Origin: an uncultured Chloroflexota bacterium
GTDB taxonomy: Bacteria; Chloroflexota; Dehalococcoidia; Lucifugimonadales; GCA-002694895
NCBI GenBank assembly: GCA_913045935.1
Contig: CAJWSY010000007.1
Location: 1-47,060 of the forward strand
Direction of reading: 5' to 3'
Length of the DNA: 47,060 nt
Below, one piece after another: positions 8,546-16,497 of the stretch (position 1 is the stretch's first letter; each line of letters starts with the position of its first letter). The notes under the pieces were generated by a model. The model was given only the letters and a program-made list of their open reading frames with translations, had not been told where the DNA came from and did no database searches. The position numbers and the translations under genes were made by a program.

Positions 8546-10437
8546 TGAATAATAAATTAAGCTATATTTCTAAAAAAGAAATTACTCGTATAACTTCTTT
8601 AGAAATAGACAAGATAAACAAAACTGAATTGATATCAATAATATCCAGAATTAATACTTTGTATATGATAAATAAAGCTGGATCTGGCCACATAGGCACG
8701 TCATTTAGTAGTATGGATTTATTAAGTTATATTTTCTCAGAGTTTGAAATTACAAACCAACAAAATCAAAATTTATTTTTTTCATCTAAAGGTCATGACG
8801 CTCCTGCGATATATTCAATAATGACAATTTTTGATCTTTTAGATTTTGAAAAGATTCATCAATTAAGAATGCTTGATGGATTACCTGGTCACCCAGATGT
8901 AGATACTCCTGGAATAATAACAAATACCGGATCTTTGGGAATGGGTGTGTCAAAAGCTAAAGGGTTTATAAAATCTGCAAGAATGAAAGGAATTAATAGA
9001 AATATTTTAGTTTTATTAGGTGATGGAGAGCTTCAAGAGGGTCAAATTTGGGAATCTTTGCGGTCAGCCAGTAATGAATCAATGTCAGAAATGTATATTA
9101 TTGTGGATAATAACAAAATCCAATCAGATAACTGGGTAAATTTGACTTCTGATAATGGAGATTTACGTTTGAAATTTGAATCATTTGGTTGTCATGTAGA
9201 AGAAATTGATGGTCACAATCTGTCAGAAATATATTCTACTTTTGAAAATCTGAAATCTGTAGATGACAAACCAAAAATTATTATTGCTAATACTATAAAA
9301 GGTTATGGAGTTTCATTTATGCATGCAGATGAAAAAATAAGAGAACCAGATTATGAATATCCTTATCACAGTGGTGCATTAAGTTACGAGGATTATTGTA
9401 AAGCTCTTCTAGAATTAAAAAAATCATTAAATTCAAAATTAGAAAATTTTGGAGAAAGAGAAATTGTTTTTGAAAATTATACTAAGATTAATGAGAGTTC
9501 GAATTCAATCAATGTTAGCTTATTAGAGAACTATTCAAAATTATTGTTAGAAAATGCTGATAATTCAAAAATAGTTGTTATGGATGGAGATCTTATGAAA
9601 GATCATGGACTAACTGAATTTAAAAGAAAATTTCCATCAAAATATATAGAATGCGGCATATCTGAGCAAGACATGGTTTCTCAGGCAGGAACTTTAGCAC
9701 TTGAGTCATATATCCCAATTGTTCATTCATTTGCTTCTTTTTTAACAACAAGAGCTAACGAACAAATTTATAACAATGCTACTGAAAAATCTAAAATAGT
9801 TTATGTTTCAGGATTATGTGGATTATTACCGTCAGGTCCAGGACATTCCCATCAAAGTGTAAGAGATATAGGATTGATGGGAAATATACCTGGAATGGAT
9901 GTTTTTCATCCTGCGTCTGTAAATGATCTTAAATTCATAATCAAATATGCACTTGATATATCAACAAGAAGCACATTTATTAGAATTACAAGTATTCCGT
10001 TCAAAGAATTATCATTTATGACTTTTGATAATGAATTAAGTTATGGACAAGGATATATTGTTCAAAAAGGCCACGATTTGGCTATTTTTTCTTACAATCC
10101 TTATATGCTAGATGAATGTATTAGAGCTTCACAATTATTAGAAGAACATAATATAAGTGCTAAGGTTATAAATTTGCCGTGGTTAAATTATATAGATAAA
10201 CATTGGTTTTATAATGTTACAAAAGGTATAGATAAAATTTTTACAGTTGAAGATCATATGATATTCACAGGCTTGGGAAGTTACATAAATACTCAGACAA
10301 ATGACAAGAATATAACAAATATAGGTATAACTGAAATTCCGGTTAATGGATCAAATAATGATGCTTTAAAGTATCATCGTTTAACAGCAAAAGATTTGGT
10401 TAAGAAAATATTAGCAAAAATAAATAATGAAAGATAA
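8545..10437 (+). CDS. Transketolase-family thiamine-diphosphate enzyme, full length
   Basis: A 630-residue fusion of both transketolase halves. The first half has the transketolase-like GSGHIGTS, SKGHDAPA, PGHPD and the cofactor motif GDGELQEG (159-166) ending at N190. The second half has GISEQDM with the activating glutamate at about residue 370, then a C-terminal domain. Family members move two-carbon ketol units between sugars. It is locked into the CMP-ulosonic acid operon by one-base and 11-base overlaps, so a dedicated role in making a precursor or a side chain seems likelier than general pentose metabolism. A second, split transketolase lies at 12203-13940. Reaction unknown. Confidence 0.85.
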   Translation: MNNKLSYISKKEITRITSLEIDKINKTELISIISRINTLYMINKAGSGHIGTSFSSMDLLSYIFSEFEITNQQNQNLFFSSKGHDAPAIYSIMTIFDLLDFEKIHQLRMLDGLPGHPDVDTPGIITNTGSLGMGVSKAKGFIKSARMKGINRNILVLLGDGELQEGQIWESLRSASNESMSEMYIIVDNNKIQSDNWVNLTSDNGDLRLKFESFGCHVEEIDGHNLSEIYSTFENLKSVDDKPKIIIANTIKGYGVSFMHADEKIREPDYEYPYHSGALSYEDYCKALLELKKSLNSKLENFGEREIVFENYTKINESSNSINVSLLENYSKLLLENADNSKIVVMDGDLMKDHGLTEFKRKFPSKYIECGISEQDMVSQAGTLALESYIPIVHSFASFLTTRANEQIYNNATEKSKIVYVSGLCGLLPSGPGHSHQSVRDIGLMGNIPGMDVFHPASVNDLKFIIKYALDISTRSTFIRITSIPFKELSFMTFDNELSYGQGYIVQKGHDLAIFSYNPYMLDECIRASQLLEEHNISAKVINLPWLNYIDKHWFYNVTKGIDKIFTVEDHMIFTGLGSYINTQTNDKNITNIGITEIPVNGSNNDALKYHRLTAKDLVKKILAKINNER

Positions 10438-11086
10438 AAAACCTATATTAATACAATCAGATTTTGATAATACTATTACCATAGGTAATGTTAGTGAACA
10501 AATACATGATAAATTTGGTCCGGACAATTGGGATACCATATATCAAAATTATAGATCAGGAAAAATTTCCGTAGAAGAAAGTAATATTTACAGTTTTCAA
10601 TTTTTAAATTTTACTGAAAAACAATTAAATGAATTTGTTATCAATAATGTGAAATTTCGCAAGGGTTTTAAGCAATTTTATGATTTTATATTAAGCAAAA
10701 AAATTGATTATAAAATTGTTAGCAGTGGTGTGGATTTTTATATCAAATCATCCCTGAAATCTATTGGAATAGATTACAACTCTGTTCCGATATATTCGGG
10801 AATTTCAGAATTTGTTAATGATGGAATACAAATCAAATATACAGATCCATTTGGAAATCATATAAGCTCTGAGTTTAAAAATAGTTTTACAGAATATCAT
10901 AAAAATAATTATTCCAAAATCATATATTTAGGTGATAGCTTAACTGATCTAAATTCTTCTTTTAAATCAGATTATGTTTTTGCTACAAGTAAACTTTACG
11001 ATTATTATGTGAATAATGATTTACTTTGTTTTTATTTTGATAATTATGAAGATGTGCTTTCTAAAATAAACGAATTAATAAATTAG
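10427..11086 (+). CDS. HAD-family phosphatase, MtnX/SerB-like
   Basis: A 219-residue HAD phosphatase with nucleophile motif SDFDNTIT (D12, D14), a cap region after it, a SSGVDFYI motif II and the metal motif GDSLTDLNSS near residue 168. The helical cap and spacing resemble subfamily IB (phosphoserine phosphatase, MtnX). It overlaps the transketolase by 11 bases and should act in the same pathway, perhaps on a phosphorylated sugar. Its last bases overlap the tail of the opposing glycosyltransferase gene (TAA and TAG stops share the tetranucleotide TTAG). Substrate unknown. Confidence 0.78.
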   Translation: MKDKKPILIQSDFDNTITIGNVSEQIHDKFGPDNWDTIYQNYRSGKISVEESNIYSFQFLNFTEKQLNEFVINNVKFRKGFKQFYDFILSKKIDYKIVSSGVDFYIKSSLKSIGIDYNSVPIYSGISEFVNDGIQIKYTDPFGNHISSEFKNSFTEYHKNNYSKIIYLGDSLTDLNSSFKSDYVFATSKLYDYYVNNDLLCFYFDNYEDVLSKINELIN

Positions 11087-11946
11087 CTGAATCCCTTATC
11101 CCACAATGGTGAGTTTTCGTTTAGTAAATCTTTATTAAAGTTTACTTTCTGATTTTTTTTCTGTCTATTCTCATAAGATGTTGGTAATAAGGTTTTGTAT
11201 ATAAACCCAAGTAATTTCCTGTGAAAAGGCTTTTCCTTAATTTTAATGTTATATTTTTTATATATTTTGTTTAAATCATCTTGCCACAATGATTTGTATT
11301 TTATAGTTACACTATCTTTGTGTATTGGGTGGTGAAATAAATTTATTCTGCAAAACTTTACGTTTCCACCATTCGCGATAGCCTGTATTACATATTCTAC
11401 ATCTGATGCTAATCCAGTTGGATGTAAGCCTATTAGAGGTAATGAGCTAGTTCTAATAATAAACCCTTGTCCACAAGCACCGAATTTTGAAATATCGTGT
11501 TTATTTTCTCCGTAATTTGAGTTTTCAGGTATATAAAACGGATATTTTTCGTTTTCTCTTTCTCTTATACCGCCACATACCAAAAAGTCAATTGATAAAT
11601 TTTTATCCAAAATATCAACAGCTTCATTTAATTGTTGTTTACGAATTATATCGTCGTCTGAAACTGTTCTGATATATCTACCTTCAGAAATCATTATCCC
11701 TTTATTTATTGCATGTCCTGGACTTTTATCTTTTTCTTTAATGGTTTTATTAATAAGTGGATTATTTATGTTACTTTCACCACCATTTACTAATATAAGT
11801 TCATCTTCTTTTGTTAGTATTTTTTTTAAGTTATCTAATGCAATTTGAACTAAATCTGGTCTATCTTTAGTAATCAATATAAAACTGATTCGTTTTTCAT
11901 ATATTGAATTAGAAGTTTTATAATTCATTTTGCTTATACTATTCAA
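11083..11946 (-). CDS. Glycosyltransferase family 2
   Basis: A 287-residue GT-A glycosyltransferase. The N terminus after a short leader is ISFILITKDRPD, with the nucleotide-binding strand and a metal-binding SDDD at 96-99 in place of a plain DxD. The segment SPGHAINKG at about 75-83 is typical of GT2 proteins. No membrane segment is evident, so it should be cytoplasmic or peripheral and add a sugar to the lipid-linked glycan. It is the only minus-strand gene in this part and is divergent from the split transketolase. Donor and acceptor unknown. Confidence 0.8.
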   Translation of the reverse strand: MNSISKMNYKTSNSIYEKRISFILITKDRPDLVQIALDNLKKILTKEDELILVNGGESNINNPLINKTIKEKDKSPGHAINKGIMISEGRYIRTVSDDDIIRKQQLNEAVDILDKNLSIDFLVCGGIRERENEKYPFYIPENSNYGENKHDISKFGACGQGFIIRTSSLPLIGLHPTGLASDVEYVIQAIANGGNVKFCRINLFHHPIHKDSVTIKYKSLWQDDLNKIYKKYNIKIKEKPFHRKLLGFIYKTLLPTSYENRQKKNQKVNFNKDLLNENSPLWDKGFS

Positions 11947-12026
11947 TTGTTTCAGTTAATCCATTTAATAAATTTATTTTAGATTTAAAATCAAGTAATT
12001 TTCAAGTTATTATTTATATTCAAACA

Positions 12027-12053
12027 TTGTCATTAATGATTTATTTGTATAAT
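12027..12053 (+). promoter_or_regulatory. Weak candidate promoter for the split transketolase genes
   Basis: The 256-base divergent gap 11947-12202 holds a perfect TATAAT (12048-12053) with TTGTCA (12027-12032) 15 bases upstream, a short spacer. It lies 150 bases before the ATG. The same gap contains AT-rich inverted repeats (12150-12176). No other gene or RNA is visible in it. Confidence 0.3.
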
Positions 12054-12202
12054 GTATTTAAACGTAAAGATTGATTTTATATTTTGATTTATATAAGTTT
12101 ATTATAATGATTATATCTATTAATTAAACTCTTTCTTCAGTGTAGTTTTATTGATTGTATATTTTATAAAATCAATGTAGATATTTCTTTGGATGAAATA
12201 AT

Positions 12203-13012
12203 ATGAACGTAAAAAATATTGTAAGAAAATCTTATGTATTAAGAAAAAAAATAATCGATATTATTTATAAATCCGGGAAAGGGCATTTGGGTGGTGCATT
12301 ATCATGCATAGATTTGATTTTAGCGCTTTATTACGGAGGTTTTATATTTTTCGATAATCAATCTAAGCAAAACTCTAATTTCATATTAAGCAAAGGTCAT
12401 GCTGCAGTAGCATTATATGTTCTTTTAAATGACATAGGCTTTATTGATGATCATTTATTAATGCAAATGAATCAAGGTAGCATTATTGGCGAACACCCTG
12501 ATCATGAAATACCAGGGATAGATGTAATTTCAGGATCATTAGGCCATGGTTTGGGAATAGGAATAGGCAGAAGTATAGCTAATAAGTTAGATAATTCTGA
12601 AATTATAAATTATGTATTGATGGGAGATGGCGAATGTTCTGAGGGTTCAGTATGGGAGGCTGTAAATTTTGCCGGGAAAATTAATTTAGATAATATAATA
12701 GCAATTGTCGATGATAATGGTTTGGGAATACTTGAACAGCAAACTAGATTAAAGCCCGAAACAAATAATCAAATCTGGGAAGGATTTGGATGGCATGTAA
12801 TTAATATTGATGGGCATGATATTTTTTCAATAACTGAAGTTTTAAATCAATTGATTTCATATAAGATTGAAAAACCAATAGTGATTATAGCAAATACTAT
12901 TAAAGGTAAAGGAATTTCCTTTATGGAAAACAAATTGGAATGGCATCATGGTAGTTTAAATGAAGAATTATATAACAAAGCTGTAAGAGAATTAGAAATT
13001 TATGCAAATTGA
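12203..13012 (+). CDS. Transketolase, N-terminal subunit
   Basis: A 269-residue protein matching the cofactor-diphosphate-binding half of transketolase. Visible motifs are KSGKGHLGG (23-31), LSKGHAAVALY, GEHPDHEIPG, SGSLGHGLG and GDGECSEG (141-148) with the following asparagines. It needs the partner encoded by the next gene, whose ATG overlaps its end by 11 bases. Split transketolases of this kind are common beside biosynthetic sugar genes. It is not a close copy of the fused transketolase at 8545. The sugar substrate is not known. Confidence 0.88.
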   Translation: MNVKNIVRKSYVLRKKIIDIIYKSGKGHLGGALSCIDLILALYYGGFIFFDNQSKQNSNFILSKGHAAVALYVLLNDIGFIDDHLLMQMNQGSIIGEHPDHEIPGIDVISGSLGHGLGIGIGRSIANKLDNSEIINYVLMGDGECSEGSVWEAVNFAGKINLDNIIAIVDDNGLGILEQQTRLKPETNNQIWEGFGWHVINIDGHDIFSITEVLNQLISYKIEKPIVIIANTIKGKGISFMENKLEWHHGSLNEELYNKAVRELEIYAN

Positions 13013-13940
13013 AAAAGATATAAGAGATTCTTTTTTCAGTGGAATCTACAAAGTGATGAAAGAAGATAATAATTCCGTAATTTTAACTGCAGATCATGGA
13101 GCTTTTTATTTGACCAAAATTTCTCAAGATTTTCCAGATCGTTATATAAATGTTGGTATTTCTGAACAAAATATGGTTAATGTAGCATCAGGATTAGCTT
13201 TGAATGGTAAATCTGTATATATATATTCAATAAATAATTTTATGATTTTACGTGCTTTAGAACAAATTAATATTAATTTATGTGCAATGAATTTGAATGT
13301 TAATATAGTAGGAACAGGAGCGGGATTTACATATAGTACTGACGGATTTACCCATCATGGATTGCAGGATATGGCTATTGCTATGAGGCTCCCCAATATG
13401 CAAATTTATAATTCTTCTGATAGAATTAATACCTATCACATGGCAACTGAAATAAGTATCAAGCCAGGACCTAAATATTTTAGGATCGAAAAAGGTGTTT
13501 TAGACGATATTTATAATACTGAATTTGAATTCAATGATGGTTTTGGTGCATTTAATATAGATCAAAATACTAAAAGTGTAATTATTTCTTCTGGATATAT
13601 GTCTCAAAATTCAAAAAAAGTAGCAGAATTATTGTCGTCTAAAGATCATAAAATTGGATTTATTGATATTTTTAGAGTTAAACCAATTGATTTTTCATTA
13701 TTAAATAAATTGGTTAACAAAATAAAAAATATTATTTTAGTAGAAGAAAATTTTTATTCAGGATCCCTTGGAGAATTGATATCTTCAAAACTGCTAAATA
13801 AAAAAGGTACAAGATTTCTACATATAGCTGTTGATGAAGATATTGATTTTTATTATGGAAATCGAGATCAATTACTTAAGAGAAATAATCTTGATTTTGA
13901 TTCTTTAAATCAAAAAATTAGTGTATTTTTAGATATATGA
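13002..13940 (+). CDS. Transketolase, C-terminal subunit
   Basis: A 312-residue partner of the preceding subunit, carrying the pyrimidine-binding domain with the activating glutamate in GISEQNM (E55). TDGFTHHGLQDMA follows at about residue 110, and a transketolase C-terminal domain occupies about 180-312. Both subunits together give a normal-size transketolase or DXS-like enzyme. The 11-base overlap implies coupled translation. Downstream are a 58-residue protein and an SDR that probably belong to the same transcript. Confidence 0.87.
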   Translation: MQIEKDIRDSFFSGIYKVMKEDNNSVILTADHGAFYLTKISQDFPDRYINVGISEQNMVNVASGLALNGKSVYIYSINNFMILRALEQININLCAMNLNVNIVGTGAGFTYSTDGFTHHGLQDMAIAMRLPNMQIYNSSDRINTYHMATEISIKPGPKYFRIEKGVLDDIYNTEFEFNDGFGAFNIDQNTKSVIISSGYMSQNSKKVAELLSSKDHKIGFIDIFRVKPIDFSLLNKLVNKIKNIILVEENFYSGSLGELISSKLLNKKGTRFLHIAVDEDIDFYYGNRDQLLKRNNLDFDSLNQKISVFLDI

Positions 13941-13980
13941 ATTTCCAGGATCAATATATTTTATTTATAAAAGGTAAATT

Positions 13981-14157
13981 ATGAAAAGTGGATTAGTAAT
14001 TAAGAATGTAGATTTTCAAACATTTGCTGATTCTTTTGGTACTGATATTTCAGATCTAAAAAAAGTATGTGAAGAAAAATTACATGCTATAGATACAGAG
14101 TATGAAATTTATAGTGACTTAAAGAGAAAAAACAATAAAGGCATAAATTGGATATAA
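13981..14157 (+). CDS. Small hypothetical protein, 58 residues
   Basis: An ATG after a good AAAGGTAAATT ribosome site opens 58 codons ending in TAA. The product begins MKSGLVIKNVDFQTFADSFG, is rich in lysine, aspartate and glutamate, has one cysteine (residue 35) and no membrane segment or signal. It lies between the split transketolase and an SDR and overlaps the SDR start by 10 bases, which supports it being translated. I recognise no domain. It could be a small accessory or regulatory subunit, or spurious. Confidence 0.5.
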   Translation: MKSGLVIKNVDFQTFADSFGTDISDLKKVCEEKLHAIDTEYEIYSDLKRKNNKGINWI

Positions 14158-14945
14158 ATTTATCAAATAAAACAGCATTGGTAACAGGTGGATCTCACGG
14201 AATAGGGAAATCTATTGCAAAATCTTTGTTAGAGCATAATTGTGACGTGATATTTTTTGGGAGAACTAAAAAAAATGTTGATGAAACTATTAAAGATTTA
14301 AGTAATGATCTTAGTAAAAGAAATGCAAAAAATAAAGTAAATGGATTTCAGTTTGATATTTTGGAATCTTCTTTTGAAGATCTAGAGGATAGAATTAAAT
14401 TGGAATTTGGATTTATTGATATATTAATTAACAATGTTGGCGGTGGTGGTAGATGGGGTGATTCAGATATTCTTCTTACTGATGATGAAGTTTGGGATCA
14501 AGTTTATTATAAAAATTTTATTATTGCTAAGGATTTGATAAAAATGCTTTTGCCATCTATGATGAAAAATGAGTGGGGTAGAGTAATTACAATTACATCA
14601 TCTTTAGCTAAACAAGCAGGCGGCAGGCCGTGGTTTAATGTAGCAAAGATGTCTCAAACAGTTTTAATGAAAAATTTGGCTAAAAATAGTTTGTATTCTT
14701 CTAAGGGTGTCACCTTTAATTCAGTCGCACCTGGAGCAATTGATATCCCTAATACTGGATGGGATGAAATTAAAAAAACAAATCCAAAAAAATACCAAGA
14801 ATTTATTAAATCAAATTCTCCTATAGGGAGATTAGGTAAGCCAGAAGAAGTAGCCAATGTAGTGACTTTTTTATGTTCTCAGTATGCTTCATTAGTAAAT
14901 GGAGCTTCAATAGCAGTTGATGGAGGAGAAAGTTCCTCGTATTAA
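14148..14945 (+). CDS. SDR-family oxidoreductase with Phe in place of the catalytic Tyr
   Basis: A 265-residue SDR. The cofactor motif TGGSHGIG is at 13-20, INNVG at 94-98 and the serine region TITSS at 148-152. The expected YxxxK reads F163-N-V-A-K167, so the proton-donating tyrosine is missing while the lysine is kept. The C terminus has the usual NGASIAVDGGESSS end. The start is a TTG preceded by AAAGGC, overlapping the small protein by 10 bases; no better ATG is near. It may have altered chemistry or a non-redox role, such as an epimerase, a dehydratase or a binding protein. Substrate unknown. Confidence 0.8.
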   Translation: MDINLSNKTALVTGGSHGIGKSIAKSLLEHNCDVIFFGRTKKNVDETIKDLSNDLSKRNAKNKVNGFQFDILESSFEDLEDRIKLEFGFIDILINNVGGGGRWGDSDILLTDDEVWDQVYYKNFIIAKDLIKMLLPSMMKNEWGRVITITSSLAKQAGGRPWFNVAKMSQTVLMKNLAKNSLYSSKGVTFNSVAPGAIDIPNTGWDEIKKTNPKKYQEFIKSNSPIGRLGKPEEVANVVTFLCSQYASLVNGASIAVDGGESSSY

Positions 14946-14956
14946 TTTAAAGGTTT

Positions 14957-15005
14957 GTTGGTGTGGAAAATGTCAATATTAACTTAACTGAAACCAACTT
15001 TTTTT
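14957..15005 (+). terminator. Weak candidate terminator after the SDR gene
   Basis: GTTGGT (14957-14962) can pair with ACCAAC (14993-14998), followed directly by seven T residues (14999-15005). The 30-base loop and short stem make it weak. It lies in the 81-base gap between convergent genes, where a terminator is expected. Confidence 0.3.
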
Positions 15006-15026
15006 GTATAAATTGAATTTGTTTTT

Positions 15027-15989
15027 TTACAATTCATTTTCTTTGTACCATTTTATGGTTTTTTCTAAACCTTTTTTAATTGGGGTATTTAACTTAAAGT
15101 TGATTAATTTCATAGCTTTTTCATTACTTAGCAATCTTTTATTTATAGTCTGTGGTTGAGTAGTATCGTATTCTACATCAGGATAATAGTTTTCAATTTC
15201 AAATAAATTTTCTAAAATTTCATTAATTGTTTTATTTTGTGCTGTTGTTAAATTGATATCCATAAATTGTTCATCAAGATTAGCTGCATTTATTACACCT
15301 TCAATAAAATCATCAATGTAAATGAAATCCCTGCTGTCTTCCCCAGTTCCCCAAATTTTAAATGGAGTTTCTTTATTTACTACTCGTCTGATTAAAGAAG
15401 GGATAACATGAGATTCTTTTGGATGAAAATTATCATATGGACCATATAAATTAGAGGGTCTTATAATCAGACTTGAAAAACCATTTTTGATTTTTTTGCT
15501 ATAGGTATGGCATAAAATTTCTGTATATCTTTTCATCCAAGCTACAGGAAAATAAATTTCAGGAGGATTTCCTGTTAAAGCCAGAGATTCATCTATACTT
15601 ACATCCATTTCAGGATAAACTACTGAACTACTCAAAAATATTACTTTTTTTACACCAAACTTATAACAATTTTCTAATATATTTGAGTTCATAATTATGT
15701 TTGGTGTCACAAGATCCATTGGTGAATTAACTATAACTGATGCACCTTTGGTATAAGCTGCACAAATAAAAACAATTTCTTTATCTTTCATTAATTTTTT
15801 GTATTGAGAATCTTTTGTTAGATTTATCTTTACCCAATTAATGTGTTCATTATTATACTTTGGTTCGGTAGAGTGGTAAGTTGCTGTTATTTTATTTGTT
15901 AATTTGGTTATTTTCTTAAGTAGGTTTGAACCAACAAATCCACTTCCTCCTAATACTAAAATATTTTTATTTGATAATTTATTATTCAT
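15027..15989 (-). CDS. NAD-dependent epimerase/dehydratase-family protein, GDP-fucose-synthase-like
   Basis: A 320-residue extended SDR. The Rossmann motif is GGSGFVG (14-20), the serine cluster is SSS (120-122), and GPYDNFHPKESHVIP resembles GDP-fucose synthase and related reductases/epimerases of GDP-4-keto sugars. The active-site lysine is K153, but the tyrosine four residues before it is Val149, so the YxxxK pair is broken. It is the last gene of the minus-strand heptose operon and overlaps the RmlC-like gene by eight bases. Probable role: epimerase/reductase finishing a GDP-6-deoxy-heptose, by analogy with the Campylobacter heptose pathways (inference). Confidence 0.8.
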   Translation of the reverse strand: MNNKLSNKNILVLGGSGFVGSNLLKKITKLTNKITATYHSTEPKYNNEHINWVKINLTKDSQYKKLMKDKEIVFICAAYTKGASVIVNSPMDLVTPNIIMNSNILENCYKFGVKKVIFLSSSVVYPEMDVSIDESLALTGNPPEIYFPVAWMKRYTEILCHTYSKKIKNGFSSLIIRPSNLYGPYDNFHPKESHVIPSLIRRVVNKETPFKIWGTGEDSRDFIYIDDFIEGVINAANLDEQFMDINLTTAQNKTINEILENLFEIENYYPDVEYDTTQPQTINKRLLSNEKAMKLINFKLNTPIKKGLEKTIKWYKENEL

Positions 15990-16497
15990 TTTTATCTCTT
16001 TCTGAAAGTATGGGGTTCTCCGTAGGCCATTTGATTTTTAATTTTGGATCATTCCAATGAATTGTAAATTGAGAATCTCTGTCATATAAAGTAGATTGTT
16101 TGTAGTGAAAAATTGCTTCTTTGGATGTAACTAAGTGTCCATTGCCATATTTGGGTGGGATTAGTATTTGAAAAGGGTTAGAAGAGCTCATTTCAAATGA
16201 TATCCATTGCTGATATTCTTTGGAATTCTTATCCCAATTAACTATAACTAAATAAAATTCTCCGTGTAGACAAGAAACTAGTTTCCATGTTTTTTCATCT
16301 CCATGTATTCCTCTTAGAACATTTTGTTTGGAAGTTGATATGTCGTCTTGTATAAATTTGATATTTATACCATTTTGGTTATAAATATCTTCATTATAAG
16401 TTTCTATATAATTACCTCTAAAATCATTAAATATAGTTGGAGGAGTAATTTTTAATACTTTTGATAATTTTGTTTTTTCAATATTAAATTTATTCAT
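15982..16497 (-). CDS. RmlC-like 3,5-epimerase (cupin)
   Basis: A 171-residue cupin of the dTDP-4-keto-rhamnose 3,5-epimerase family. NDFRGNYIETYN (24-35) matches the family's N-terminal motif, RGIHGD (62-67) gives the catalytic base His65, and the YKQSTLYDRDS segment supplies Tyr138, followed by IHWND. RmlC homologues in heptose operons (MlghB type) epimerise GDP-4-keto-6-deoxy-heptose at C3 and/or C5. Placement between two reductase-like genes in a GDP-heptose operon supports that role. The exact positions epimerised cannot be read from sequence. Confidence 0.85.
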   Translation of the reverse strand: MNKFNIEKTKLSKVLKITPPTIFNDFRGNYIETYNEDIYNQNGINIKFIQDDISTSKQNVLRGIHGDEKTWKLVSCLHGEFYLVIVNWDKNSKEYQQWISFEMSSSNPFQILIPPKYGNGHLVTSKEAIFHYKQSTLYDRDSQFTIHWNDPKLKIKWPTENPILSERDKNE

